Assembly (NCBI GenBank): GCA_003242525.1
Contig: QGUU01000225.1
Coordinates: 1 to 5,121, forward strand
Length of the DNA: 5,121 nucleotides
Reading direction: 5' to 3'
Source: Pseudomonadota bacterium
GTDB taxonomy: Bacteria; Pseudomonadota; Alphaproteobacteria; Rhizobiales; Rhizobiaceae
Under the pieces are notes generated by a model that did not search any database, was not told where the DNA came from, and saw nothing but the letters and a program-made list of their open reading frames with translations. Positions 1 to 5,121 of this stretch are shown here, in pieces. The position numbers and the translations under genes were made by a program. Every line of letters starts with the position of its first letter. The stretch's first letter is position 1.

Positions 1-257
1 TGTTCTCATTTCCAAGACTAAGACCTTCACGTCCCGTGGGGGCACCCCCCCCCGCCAAGGTGGGGGGCGGGTGCCCCGACGGTCCGTGAAGCCCTTGGGC
101 TTGGGAGAGGCAACCCGGCAAACGGCACTGGGCTTGCCCGGACTGCGTGACGGGCCCCCCATTCGGTTCTTGCTGCTGCCCGGTATCTTTGCCGAGCTTG
201 GCCCCGGACGGCAAAATGGGCACACTTGCCACATCCAAGCGAGCTACGGACGAACCC
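1..257. other. Non-coding leader upstream of the permease genes
   Basis: I find no convincing gene here. Frame 1 from the window edge reaches a TAA at 19-21 after only six codons, which is too short to assign, although it could be the end of an upstream gene. The stretch holds the long inverted repeat at 25-91. After it come smaller GC-rich dyads: AAGCCC-TT-GGGCTT at 89-102 and GGGC-TT-GCCC at 130-139. The heptamer GGGCTTG occurs at 97-103 and again at 130-136. I see no good sigma-70 type -35/-10 pair. In CUT1 operons the binding-protein gene usually precedes the permeases, so this is more likely an intercistronic spacer than a first promoter region, but that is inference. Confidence 0.5.
25..91. 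repeat. Long GC-rich inverted repeat (stem-loop) upstream of the permease genes
   Basis: The two sides pair as follows: 25-31 with 85-91 (7 bp), 34-37 with 79-82 (4 bp), 39-47 with 69-77 (9 bp, GGGGCACCC with GGGTGCCCC) and 48-53 with 62-67 (6 bp, all C with G). Only a 2x2 internal loop, one G/G mismatch and one bulged C interrupt the stem, and the loop is about 8 nt. This gives about 26 base pairs, nearly all strong. No T-run follows on either strand, so it is not a textbook intrinsic terminator. By analogy with malE-malF type spacers, it could protect or attenuate mRNA between a highly expressed binding-protein gene and the permeases. That role is inferred. Confidence 0.75.
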
Positions 258-1187
258 ATGTCGACAGACCGCGCTCCCAGAAGACCGATCCGCTGGCATA
301 TCGGCGTGTTCCTTGCGCCGGCCGTCCTGGTCTATACGGCGGTCATGATCCTGCCGCTGGCCGGCACGCTGCAACTTGCGCTGTTTCGTTCAGTCAACCA
401 GGTGCAGACATTCGTCGGGCTGGACAATTTCCGCACGCTGTTCGGCGACCCGAACTGGGCCAATGGCTTCTGGAACGCATTGTGGAACAACGTCATCTTC
501 TTCATCATCCACATGCTGGTCCAGAACCCCATCGGCGTTCTTCTTGCCGCATTGCTTTCATCACCAAGGCTGCGCTTCTCGGCCTTCTACCGCACGGCCA
601 TTTTCGTTCCGACGATCCTGTCCTTCGTCATCGTGGGCTTCGTCTGGAAGCTGATACTCTCGCCGCTATGGGGCGTGGCGCCGAACCTGCTCGACCTCGT
701 CGGCCTCAAGAGCCTTTTCAGCCCTTGGCTCGGCAAGGAAAGCAGCGCGCTGATCGCGCTTAGCCTGATTTCGGTGTGGCAGTTCGTCGGCATTCCCATG
801 ATGCTGATCTATGCGGCGCTTCTGTCGATCCCGGACGAGGTGATCGAGGCCGCCGAATGCGACGGCGTGACCGGGATGGCGCAATTCTGGAAGATCAAGC
901 TGCCGCTCATCCTGCCGGCCATCGGCATCATCTCGATCCTCACCTTCGTGGGCAACTTCAACGCGTTCGACCTGATCTACACGGCGCAGGGAGCGCTGGC
1001 CGGCCCCAATTACGCCACGGACATCCTGGGCACGTTCCTTTATCGCGCCTTCTTCGGCTTCCAGCTCCAGGTCGGCGATCCGAACATGGGCGCGACGATC
1101 GCAACCATGATGTTCCTCATCATCCTTGCTGGCGTGTGCGTATATCTGTTCCTCATCCAGACGCGCCTGCGGCGCTATCAGTTCTGA
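258..1187 (+). CDS. Sugar ABC transporter permease, MalF/UgpA-like (CUT1)
   Basis: This is one of two inner-membrane permease subunits of a carbohydrate importer (binding-protein-dependent transport, BPD_transp_1 family). The 309-residue protein has a short basic cytoplasmic N-terminus and about six hydrophobic segments near residues 14-35, 73-100, 112-132, 164-188, 218-238 and 278-301. The EAA loop that docks with the ATPase is clear: EAA at 197-199, DG at 202-203, G206 and KLP at 214-216. The ATG at 258 is chosen because it places a charged N-terminus just before the first membrane helix. A weak CGGA lies 7 nt upstream. In-frame starts at 216 (ATG) and 147 (GTG) would add 14 or 37 residues that look like translated spacer. 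Only 11 nt separate the stop from the next permease, so the two are co-translated partners. Lack of a long periplasmic insertion fits UgpA-like rather than enteric MalF proteins. The substrate is unknown. Confidence 0.93.
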   Translation: MSTDRAPRRPIRWHIGVFLAPAVLVYTAVMILPLAGTLQLALFRSVNQVQTFVGLDNFRTLFGDPNWANGFWNALWNNVIFFIIHMLVQNPIGVLLAALLSSPRLRFSAFYRTAIFVPTILSFVIVGFVWKLILSPLWGVAPNLLDLVGLKSLFSPWLGKESSALIALSLISVWQFVGIPMMLIYAALLSIPDEVIEAAECDGVTGMAQFWKIKLPLILPAIGIISILTFVGNFNAFDLIYTAQGALAGPNYATDILGTFLYRAFFGFQLQVGDPNMGATIATMMFLIILAGVCVYLFLIQTRLRRYQF

Positions 1188-1198
1188 GGGGTGCAGAC

Positions 1199-2038
1199 AT
1201 GAGCCGCGCCACCACTTCCCTGCCACGCAGCATAGCCGCACATGCGATCCTGATCGCATATACGGTGATTGCGCTGTTTCCGGTGATCCTCGTCATCATC
1301 AATTCCTTCAAGTCGCGCCAGGCCATCTTCCGCGAGCCGCTGATGCCGCCGACCTCGAAGACCTTCGACCTGGTCGGCTATGTCACGGTGATGAAGCAAG
1401 GCGATTTCCTGCTCTATTTCCAGAACAGCCTTATCGTCACCGTCGCGTCTTTGTTCCTGGTGCTGCTGTTCGGCGCCATGGCGGCCTTCGCGCTCGCGGA
1501 ATACCGGTTCCGCGGCAACGGATTGATGGGCCTGTATCTGGCGCTGGGGATCATGATCCCCATCCGGCTGGCCACGGTCGCCATATTGCAGCTGATGGTA
1601 GCGGGCGGGCTGGTCAATACCCTCACCGCCCTGATACTCGTATACACTGCTCAGGGCCTGCCGCTTGCCATCTTCATCCTGGCGGAATTCATGAAAAGCG
1701 TCTCGGACGACCTGAAGAATGCGGGCCGTATCGACGGGCTGAGCGAGTACAGGATTTTCTTCCGCCTCGTTCTGCCGCTGGTGCGACCTGCCATGGCGAC
1801 CGTCGCGGTCTTCACCATGATCCCGATCTGGAACGACTTGTGGTTTCCGCTGATCCTCGCCCCGTCGGAGGCGACGAAAACGGTTACCCTCGGCGCCCAG
1901 CTTTTCCTCGGGCAATATGTGACAAACTGGAACGCCGTTCTGGCGGCCCTGTCCCTGGCCATCCTGCCCGTGCTGATCCTCTACGTCGTCTTTTCGCGGC
2001 AGCTCATCCGCGGCATCACTTCCGGAGCAGTCAAGTGA
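1199..2038 (+). CDS. Sugar ABC transporter permease, MalG/UgpE-like (CUT1)
   Basis: This is the second membrane subunit of the importer, expected to form a heterodimer with the preceding permease. The protein has 279 residues. Membrane segments lie near residues 12-35, 74-100, 108-130, 140-163, 195-219 and 245-265. The N-terminal pattern ending in NSFKS (residues 35-39) is typical of MalG-type proteins. The EAA loop is present but degenerate at its start: KNAGRIDG at 173-180 replaces the usual EAA-type opening, while DG (179-180) and the LP at 192-193 are kept. This is common in the MalG-side subunit. The ATG at 1199 has a good ribosome binding site, GAGGGG at 1186-1191, which overlaps the stop of the upstream gene. 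The 3' end overlaps or abuts the oxidoreductase start, so the genes are translationally coupled. The substrate cannot be assigned. Confidence 0.93.
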   Translation: MSRATTSLPRSIAAHAILIAYTVIALFPVILVIINSFKSRQAIFREPLMPPTSKTFDLVGYVTVMKQGDFLLYFQNSLIVTVASLFLVLLFGAMAAFALAEYRFRGNGLMGLYLALGIMIPIRLATVAILQLMVAGGLVNTLTALILVYTAQGLPLAIFILAEFMKSVSDDLKNAGRIDGLSEYRIFFRLVLPLVRPAMATVAVFTMIPIWNDLWFPLILAPSEATKTVTLGAQLFLGQYVTNWNAVLAALSLAILPVLILYVVFSRQLIRGITSGAVK

Positions 2039-2041
2039 ACA
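2024..2041 (+). promoter_or_regulatory. Ribosome binding site that favours the GTG start of the oxidoreductase
   Basis: GGAG at 2024-2027 lies inside the end of the permease gene. It is 7 nt from the GTG at 2035 and 13 nt from the ATG at 2041. The shorter spacing favours GTG, which gives a 4-base GTGA stop/start overlap with the permease. Both starts are in frame and differ by two codons only. Confidence 0.55.
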
Positions 2042-3105
2042 TGCAAGCCCCGACAAAACCCCTGCGCGTCGTCGTCGCCGGCCTCGGCAATATGGGCCGC
2101 AGCCATGCGCTCGCCTATCATGCAAATCCCGGTTTCGAGATCGCTGCGCTGGTAAATCGCTCGGATGTGCCGCTGCCAGGCGACCTGGCGGGCCATGAAA
2201 TCCGCCGGTCCTTCGAGGATGCTCTACGCGACGAGAAGCCGGACGTGGCCTCGATTGCCACCTATTCGGACAGCCATGCCGACTACGCAGTAATGGCGAT
2301 GGAAGCCGGATGCCATGTCTTCGTCGAAAAACCTCTGGCAACGACCGTGGTGGATGCCCGCCGCGTCGTCGATGCCGCGAAGGCGAACGGCCGCAAGCTG
2401 GTTGTCGGCTACATATTGCGCCACCACCCATCCTGGATGCGCCTGATAGCGGAGGCGCGCAAGCTGGGACCGCCCTACGTTTTCCGCATGAATCTGAACC
2501 AGCAGTCCTCGGGGAAAACCTGGGAGACGCATCGCCAGCTCATGCAGACCACGTCACCGATCGTCGATTGCGGCGTGCACTATCTCGACGTCATGCTCCA
2601 GATCACCGACGCAAGGCCGGTGGAGGTGCGCGGCATGGGCCTTCGCCTGACCGACGAAATCGCTCCCGACATGTACAATTACGGCCATTTGCAGGTGCTG
2701 TTCGATGACGGGTCGGTCGGCTGGTACGAGGCCGGATGGGGGCCGATGATTTCCGAAACCGCCTTCTTCGTTAAGGATGTCATCTCGCCCAATGGCTGCG
2801 TCTCCATCGTCATGGCGGAAGGAGCCAGGTCGGACGACATCGACACCCACACGAAAACCTCCACCATCCGGGTGCATTCCTCCGCGACCGGGCCGGACGG
2901 CAAGTTCGCCAAACCGGATGAGCTTCTTTCCATGGAGGGCGAACCCGGCCATCAGGAACTGTGTGACCGCGAACAGGCGTTCCTGCTCCGGGCGATCCGC
3001 GAGGATCTCGACCTGACCCGTCACATGGAGGATGCCGTCAGATCGCTCGCCGTCTGCCTCGCAGCCGACGAGAGCGTGCGAACCGGCAAGGCCGTCAAGC
3101 TCTGA
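2035..3105 (+). CDS. Gfo/Idh/MocA family NAD(P)-dependent oxidoreductase
   Basis: This is a cytoplasmic dehydrogenase of the glucose-fructose oxidoreductase / inositol dehydrogenase / MocA family. Such enzymes oxidise or epimerise a sugar, inositol or related polyol using a nicotinamide cofactor. With the GTG start the protein has 356 residues, a normal family length. The Rossmann motif GLGNMG is at residues 16-21. The family's EKP motif with the catalytic lysine is at 98-100 (K99). The active-site signature D-C-G-V-H-Y-L-D spans 178-185, with H182 as the likely catalytic histidine. The C-terminal half is the usual mixed alpha/beta substrate domain. The start is ambiguous: GTG at 2035 overlaps the permease stop by 4 nt and lies 7 nt after GGAG (2024-2027), while ATG at 2041 would be 13 nt from it. 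The latter start would give 354 residues. Its place between the permease and ATPase genes suggests it acts on the imported compound. The reaction is not identifiable. Confidence 0.93.
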   Translation: MNMQAPTKPLRVVVAGLGNMGRSHALAYHANPGFEIAALVNRSDVPLPGDLAGHEIRRSFEDALRDEKPDVASIATYSDSHADYAVMAMEAGCHVFVEKPLATTVVDARRVVDAAKANGRKLVVGYILRHHPSWMRLIAEARKLGPPYVFRMNLNQQSSGKTWETHRQLMQTTSPIVDCGVHYLDVMLQITDARPVEVRGMGLRLTDEIAPDMYNYGHLQVLFDDGSVGWYEAGWGPMISETAFFVKDVISPNGCVSIVMAEGARSDDIDTHTKTSTIRVHSSATGPDGKFAKPDELLSMEGEPGHQELCDREQAFLLRAIREDLDLTRHMEDAVRSLAVCLAADESVRTGKAVKL

Positions 3106-3119
3106 AGGGAAATGCTGTG
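3105..3119 (+). promoter_or_regulatory. Ribosome binding site and GTG start of the ATPase gene
   Basis: AAGGGA at 3105-3110 begins on the last base of the oxidoreductase stop codon and stands 6 nt before the GTG at 3117. An ATG at 3112-3114 is in another frame and too close to this site to be used. No in-frame ATG exists upstream, and the Rossmann-like nucleotide-binding fold begins a few residues after the GTG, so GTG is the likely start. Confidence 0.75.
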
Positions 3120-4115
3120 GGCTCTCTGAACATCGAGAATGTGAGAAAATCCTTCGGCCCGGTCGAGGTGTTGAAAGGCATCGATCTCGAGGTGACGGAT
3201 GGCCAGTTCGTCGTCTTCGTCGGCCCTTCCGGCTGCGGCAAATCCACACTGCTGCGCGTCATAGCCGGCCTGGAAGACGCTACCTCCGGCCGCGTCATAA
3301 TCGACGGCACCGATGTTTCGGCCACTCCTCCGGCCAAGCGCGGCATTGCCATGGTGTTTCAAACATACGCGCTTTATCCGCATCTTTCGGTGCGGGACAA
3401 CATGGCGCTAGGCCTGAAGCAGGCTGGCGAGGCGGCAGCGGAAATCGACAGGCGAATCCAGGTCGCGTCCTCCATGCTCGGGCTTGAACCATATCTGAAA
3501 CGCCGCCCCGCAGAGCTTTCCGGAGGACAGCGCCAGCGTGTCGCAATCGGCCGGGCCGTGGTTCGCGAGCCGAAGCTTTTCCTGTTCGACGAGCCATTGT
3601 CCAACCTGGACGCGGCCCTGCGCGTGAACACCCGCCTCGAAATCGCGCAGCTGCACCGCCGCCTCGGCGCCACGATGATCTATGTCACCCACGACCAGGT
3701 GGAAGCGATGACGCTCGCCGACAAGATTGTGGTGCTGAACGCCGGTCGCATCGAGCAGGCCGGCGCGCCCATGGAGCTTTACAATGCGCCTGCCAACGAG
3801 TTCGTCGCCGGCTTCATAGGCTCACCCAAGATGAACTTCATCGACGGCACCCGGCTCGGCGAGACCGTAAAGACGATCGGCGTTCGCCCCGAGCATATCA
3901 GCGTCGATGCCGCGAAGGGCGACTGGAAGGGCACTGTCATCCACGCCGAACACCTCGGCGCGGACACGAACCTTTACCTGGACTGCGAGAAGGCCGGTCT
4001 CATTACCGTGCGCATCTTCGGCACCTACGACGCCGAGCCGGGCGCAGTTCTCTACGCGACGCCGCAGCCGGGCAAGCTCTATCGCTTTGACGCGGACGGG
4101 AAAGTGGTGAAGTAG
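3117..4115 (+). CDS. Sugar ABC transporter ATP-binding protein (MalK/UgpC/SmoK-like)
   Basis: This is the cytoplasmic ATPase that would power the importer as a homodimer docked to the two permeases. The full set of motifs is intact in 332 residues: Walker [10 protein letters not shown] at 36-44 (K42), Q-loop Q82 in the FQTYALYPH stretch, signature LSGGQ at 134-138, Walker B ending in D158 with catalytic E159, a D-loop with SNLD just after, and the switch histidine H192 in VTHDQ. The C-terminal part has the GVRPEHI hallmark (about 255-261) of the CUT1 TOBE regulatory domain. That domain is compact: only about 11 residues separate the MNFID stretch from GVRPEH, and the whole protein is shorter than MalK or UgpC (about 355-370). 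This resembles polyol-type SmoK proteins as I recall them, so it looks like a subfamily trait, not damage. It is the last gene of the + strand block. Confidence 0.95.
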   Translation: MGSLNIENVRKSFGPVEVLKGIDLEVTDGQFVVFVGPSGCGKSTLLRVIAGLEDATSGRVIIDGTDVSATPPAKRGIAMVFQTYALYPHLSVRDNMALGLKQAGEAAAEIDRRIQVASSMLGLEPYLKRRPAELSGGQRQRVAIGRAVVREPKLFLFDEPLSNLDAALRVNTRLEIAQLHRRLGATMIYVTHDQVEAMTLADKIVVLNAGRIEQAGAPMELYNAPANEFVAGFIGSPKMNFIDGTRLGETVKTIGVRPEHISVDAAKGDWKGTVIHAEHLGADTNLYLDCEKAGLITVRIFGTYDAEPGAVLYATPQPGKLYRFDADGKVVK

Positions 4116-4131
4116 CCGCCTGGAGGCGGCT
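4114..4131. terminator. Hairpin between convergent genes, possible bidirectional terminator
   Basis: AGCCGCC (4114-4120) and GGCGGCT (4125-4131) form a perfect 7-bp stem with a TGGA loop. The stem takes in the last two bases of the ATPase stop codon (TAG, 4113-4115) and the last base of the - strand hydrolase stop codon (TGA, 4133-4131). It therefore lies at the 3' end of both transcripts. No T-run follows on either strand, so termination may be weak or factor-dependent, or the hairpin may only protect the mRNA ends. Confidence 0.5.
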
Positions 4132-4976
4132 CAAGAGTCCGCTCTTACCTGCTGTCGCTGGCTGCCGAGCCCCTCTATGCCGAGTTCCACGACATCGCCG
4201 GCCTTGAGATAGCGCGGCGGCTTCATGCCCATGCCCACACCGGGCGGAGTGCCCGTCGAGATGATGTCGCCTGGCATCAGGCTCATGAACTGGCTGAGAT
4301 AGGACACCAGATAGGCGACGCCGTAGACCATCGTTCTGGTTGATCCGTCCTGCATGGTCTGGCCGTTGACCTTCAGCCACATGCCCAGATTCTGCGGGTC
4401 GGCGATTTCGTCCTTCGTCACGAGCCAGGGACCGATCGGGCCGAAGGTGTCGCAGCTCTTGCCCTTGGTCCACTGACCCTGTCTCTCGGCCTGGAAAGCT
4501 CGCTCGGAAATGTCGTGCGCCACGCAATAGCCGGCAACATGATCCAGGGCTTCGGATTCGGAGACGTATTTGGCCTTTCTGCCGATGACCACACCAAGCT
4601 CGACCTCCCAATCGGTCTTCTCGGAGCCACGCGGGATGAGCACGTCATCATTCGGGCCAATGATCGCCGATGTCGCCTTCATGAAGATGATCGGTTCAGG
4701 CGGAACGGTCGCGCCGGTTTCGGCTGCATGGTCGGAATAGTTCAGCCCGATGCATATGAACTTTCCAACACCGGCCACGCACGGCCCGATGCGCGGGGTG
4801 CCAGGCACGGCTGGAAGCGAGCCGGGATCAAGCCTTCCCAGGACGGCCAGGGAATCCGGGTCCAGAGCCGCGCCGCCAATGTCGGGTACATGCCCCGAAA
4901 GATCGCGGATGGTGCCGTCCGCATCCAGAAGTCCGGGCCGCTCAGCACCCGCTTCACCGTAGCGCAGCAATTTCAT
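4131..4976 (-). CDS. Fumarylacetoacetate hydrolase (FAH) family protein, likely 2,4-diketo acid hydrolase
   Basis: This is a soluble metal-dependent enzyme of the FAH family, which cleaves C-C bonds in diketo acids or acts on related keto acids. The 281-residue protein has the N-terminal cap domain typical of the 280-residue subgroup, starting KLLRYGE. The catalytic core begins near residue 70 with a GLNYSDHAAE stretch (77-86). Likely Mg/Mn ligands are E124 and E126 in WEVELG and D155 in AHDIS. A KGKS stretch (171-174) and the conserved TGTPPGVG loop (241-248) follow. The ATG at 4976 is preceded on its strand by AGGA, 7 nt away. A longer in-frame reading to 5075 looks like translated spacer. 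Close relatives are often labelled ureidoglycolate lyase or 2,4-diketo-3-deoxy-L-fuconate hydrolase. The second is preferred because an SDR-like gene lies directly upstream. In that role it would release pyruvate and lactate. The exact substrate is inferred. Confidence 0.92.
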   Translation of the reverse strand: MKLLRYGEAGAERPGLLDADGTIRDLSGHVPDIGGAALDPDSLAVLGRLDPGSLPAVPGTPRIGPCVAGVGKFICIGLNYSDHAAETGATVPPEPIIFMKATSAIIGPNDDVLIPRGSEKTDWEVELGVVIGRKAKYVSESEALDHVAGYCVAHDISERAFQAERQGQWTKGKSCDTFGPIGPWLVTKDEIADPQNLGMWLKVNGQTMQDGSTRTMVYGVAYLVSYLSQFMSLMPGDIISTGTPPGVGMGMKPPRYLKAGDVVELGIEGLGSQRQQVRADS

Positions 4977-4993
4977 GGCTGTTTCCTTTCCTG
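4977..4993 (-). promoter_or_regulatory. Ribosome binding site of the FAH-family gene
   Basis: Read on the - strand, the start codon is preceded by AGGAAAGGAAACAGCC. The second AGGA ends 7 nt before the ATG, which is good spacing. This supports the start at 4976 over the longer in-frame reading. Confidence 0.7.
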
Positions 4994-5018
4994 TGTGAAG
5001 TGCGGCTGGCATCCAGCG

Positions 5019-5075
5019 GTGCGCGCCGCCCCATGGCCGGCATGCCACGGGCATCCAGGCCTGCGGGCGGCGCAC
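5019..5075. repeat. GC-rich inverted repeat between the SDR-like gene and the FAH gene
   Basis: GCGCCGCCC (5023-5031) is the exact reverse complement of GGGCGGCGC (5065-5073). Two more pairs (5019-5020 with 5074-5075) can form across a bulge or small offset on the left side. The 33-nt loop holds a smaller dyad, ATGCC-ACG-GGCAT (5042-5054), and the palindrome GGCATGCC (5039-5046). It lies just after the stop of the upstream - strand gene. It could be a processing or stability hairpin in a shared mRNA, or a partial terminator. No T-run follows it on the - strand. Confidence 0.55.
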
Positions 5076-5081
5076 AGTGGA

Positions 5082-5121
5082 TCAAATCGGCCAGCCGCGA
5101 TCGATATTGTAAGCCTGACCG
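5082..5121 (-). CDS. C-terminal tail of a probable short-chain dehydrogenase (partial)
   Basis: On the - strand the window edge enters an open frame that reads GQAYNIDRGWPI and ends in TGA (5084-5082). Many short-chain dehydrogenases (SDR) end with a pattern like G-x-x-x-N/x-V/I-D-G-G-x, in the segment closing the cofactor site. Here GQAYNID fits well, with R in place of the first G of the usual DGG. Only 12 codons are visible, so the family call is tentative. It is transcribed in the same direction as the FAH gene, 105 nt ahead of it, and is probably in the same operon. An SDR paired with an FAH-family hydrolase fits a 2-keto-3-deoxy sugar acid dehydrogenase followed by a diketo acid hydrolase. 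Confidence 0.6.
   Translation of the reverse strand, partial: GQAYNIDRGWPI

Noticed and set aside
1..21. Six codons ending in TAA as the tail of a binding-protein gene
   Set aside because: The residues CSHFQD carry no recognisable family signal and the stretch is too short to call.
25..91. Canonical intrinsic terminator
   Set aside because: The stem is strong, but neither strand has a T-run after it. It is recorded as an inverted repeat instead.
147..257. N-terminal extension of the first permease from GTG 147 or ATG 216
   Set aside because: The extra residues are rich in Pro, Cys and Gly, with no family resemblance. The ATG at 258 gives the usual short basic N-terminus before the first membrane helix. 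ATG 216 cannot be fully excluded.
1126..2034. Upstream part of the oxidoreductase reading frame as a fused domain
   Set aside because: The frame is open only because of GC-rich codon bias. It overlaps the second permease completely and its translation is Arg/Pro/His-rich nonsense.
666..2431. Long open frames on the - strand opposite the permease and oxidoreductase genes
   Set aside because: They have the low-complexity Arg/His/Asp/Gln composition of antisense readings of GC-rich genes and no domain, and the + strand genes are unambiguous.
4131..4976. Ureidoglycolate lyase of allantoin degradation
   Set aside because: Family members often carry this label, but no purine-degradation gene is visible. 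The SDR-like neighbour and sugar importer point to sugar acid catabolism.
4977..5075. 33-residue N-terminal extension of the FAH protein
   Set aside because: It is rich in Trp, Pro and Arg, and covers the intercistronic inverted repeat. The internal ATG at 4976 has a proper ribosome binding site and matches the family start.
1..5121. CRISPR array, tRNA, rRNA, insertion sequence or phage genes
   Set aside because: I saw no regularly spaced repeats, no cloverleaf-like or rRNA-like sequence, and no transposase, integrase or phage protein signature on either strand.

Overview
The window is high-GC DNA with tightly packed genes, short intergenic gaps and a mix of ATG and GTG starts. The protein style suggests an alphaproteobacterium, probably of the order Hyphomicrobiales (Rhizobiales; Mesorhizobium/Phyllobacteriaceae-like). 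That placement rests on recognising the protein families and cannot be narrowed from the sequence alone.

Layout: (i) Positions 1-257 contain no convincing gene. A long, very GC-rich inverted repeat lies at about 25-91, followed by about 165 nt of leader. (ii) Four genes on the + strand follow in one operon-like block: two CUT1-type sugar ABC permeases (258-1187 and 1199-2038), a Gfo/Idh/MocA NAD(P)-dependent oxidoreductase (2035-3105, GTG start overlapping the previous stop) and a MalK/UgpC/SmoK-type ATPase (3117-4115, GTG start). No gene for the periplasmic binding protein is present. It would normally sit immediately upstream, to the left of position 1. (iii) A compact hairpin at 4114-4131 fills the 15-nt gap between convergent stop codons. 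(iv) On the - strand, a fumarylacetoacetate hydrolase (FAH) family enzyme occupies 4131-4976. Upstream of it in the same direction are about 105 nt of intercistronic DNA with a GC-rich inverted repeat, and then the last 12 codons of another - strand gene (5082-5121). The tail of that gene resembles the C-terminus of a short-chain dehydrogenase/reductase (SDR).

Taken together, this looks like a carbohydrate uptake and catabolism locus. The + strand operon would import a sugar, polyol or sugar derivative, and the oxidoreductase would act on the imported compound or a derivative of it. The SDR plus FAH pair on the - strand fits the end of a non-phosphorylated deoxy-sugar-acid pathway, in which a 2-keto-3-deoxy acid is oxidised and the resulting 2,4-diketo acid is cleaved (as in the L-fuconate diketo-hydrolase route). 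The substrate cannot be read from this sequence. I see no mobile element, CRISPR array, tRNA or rRNA, and no clearly novel system. The most notable items are the intercistronic hairpins and the catabolic hypothesis from the truncated SDR tail.
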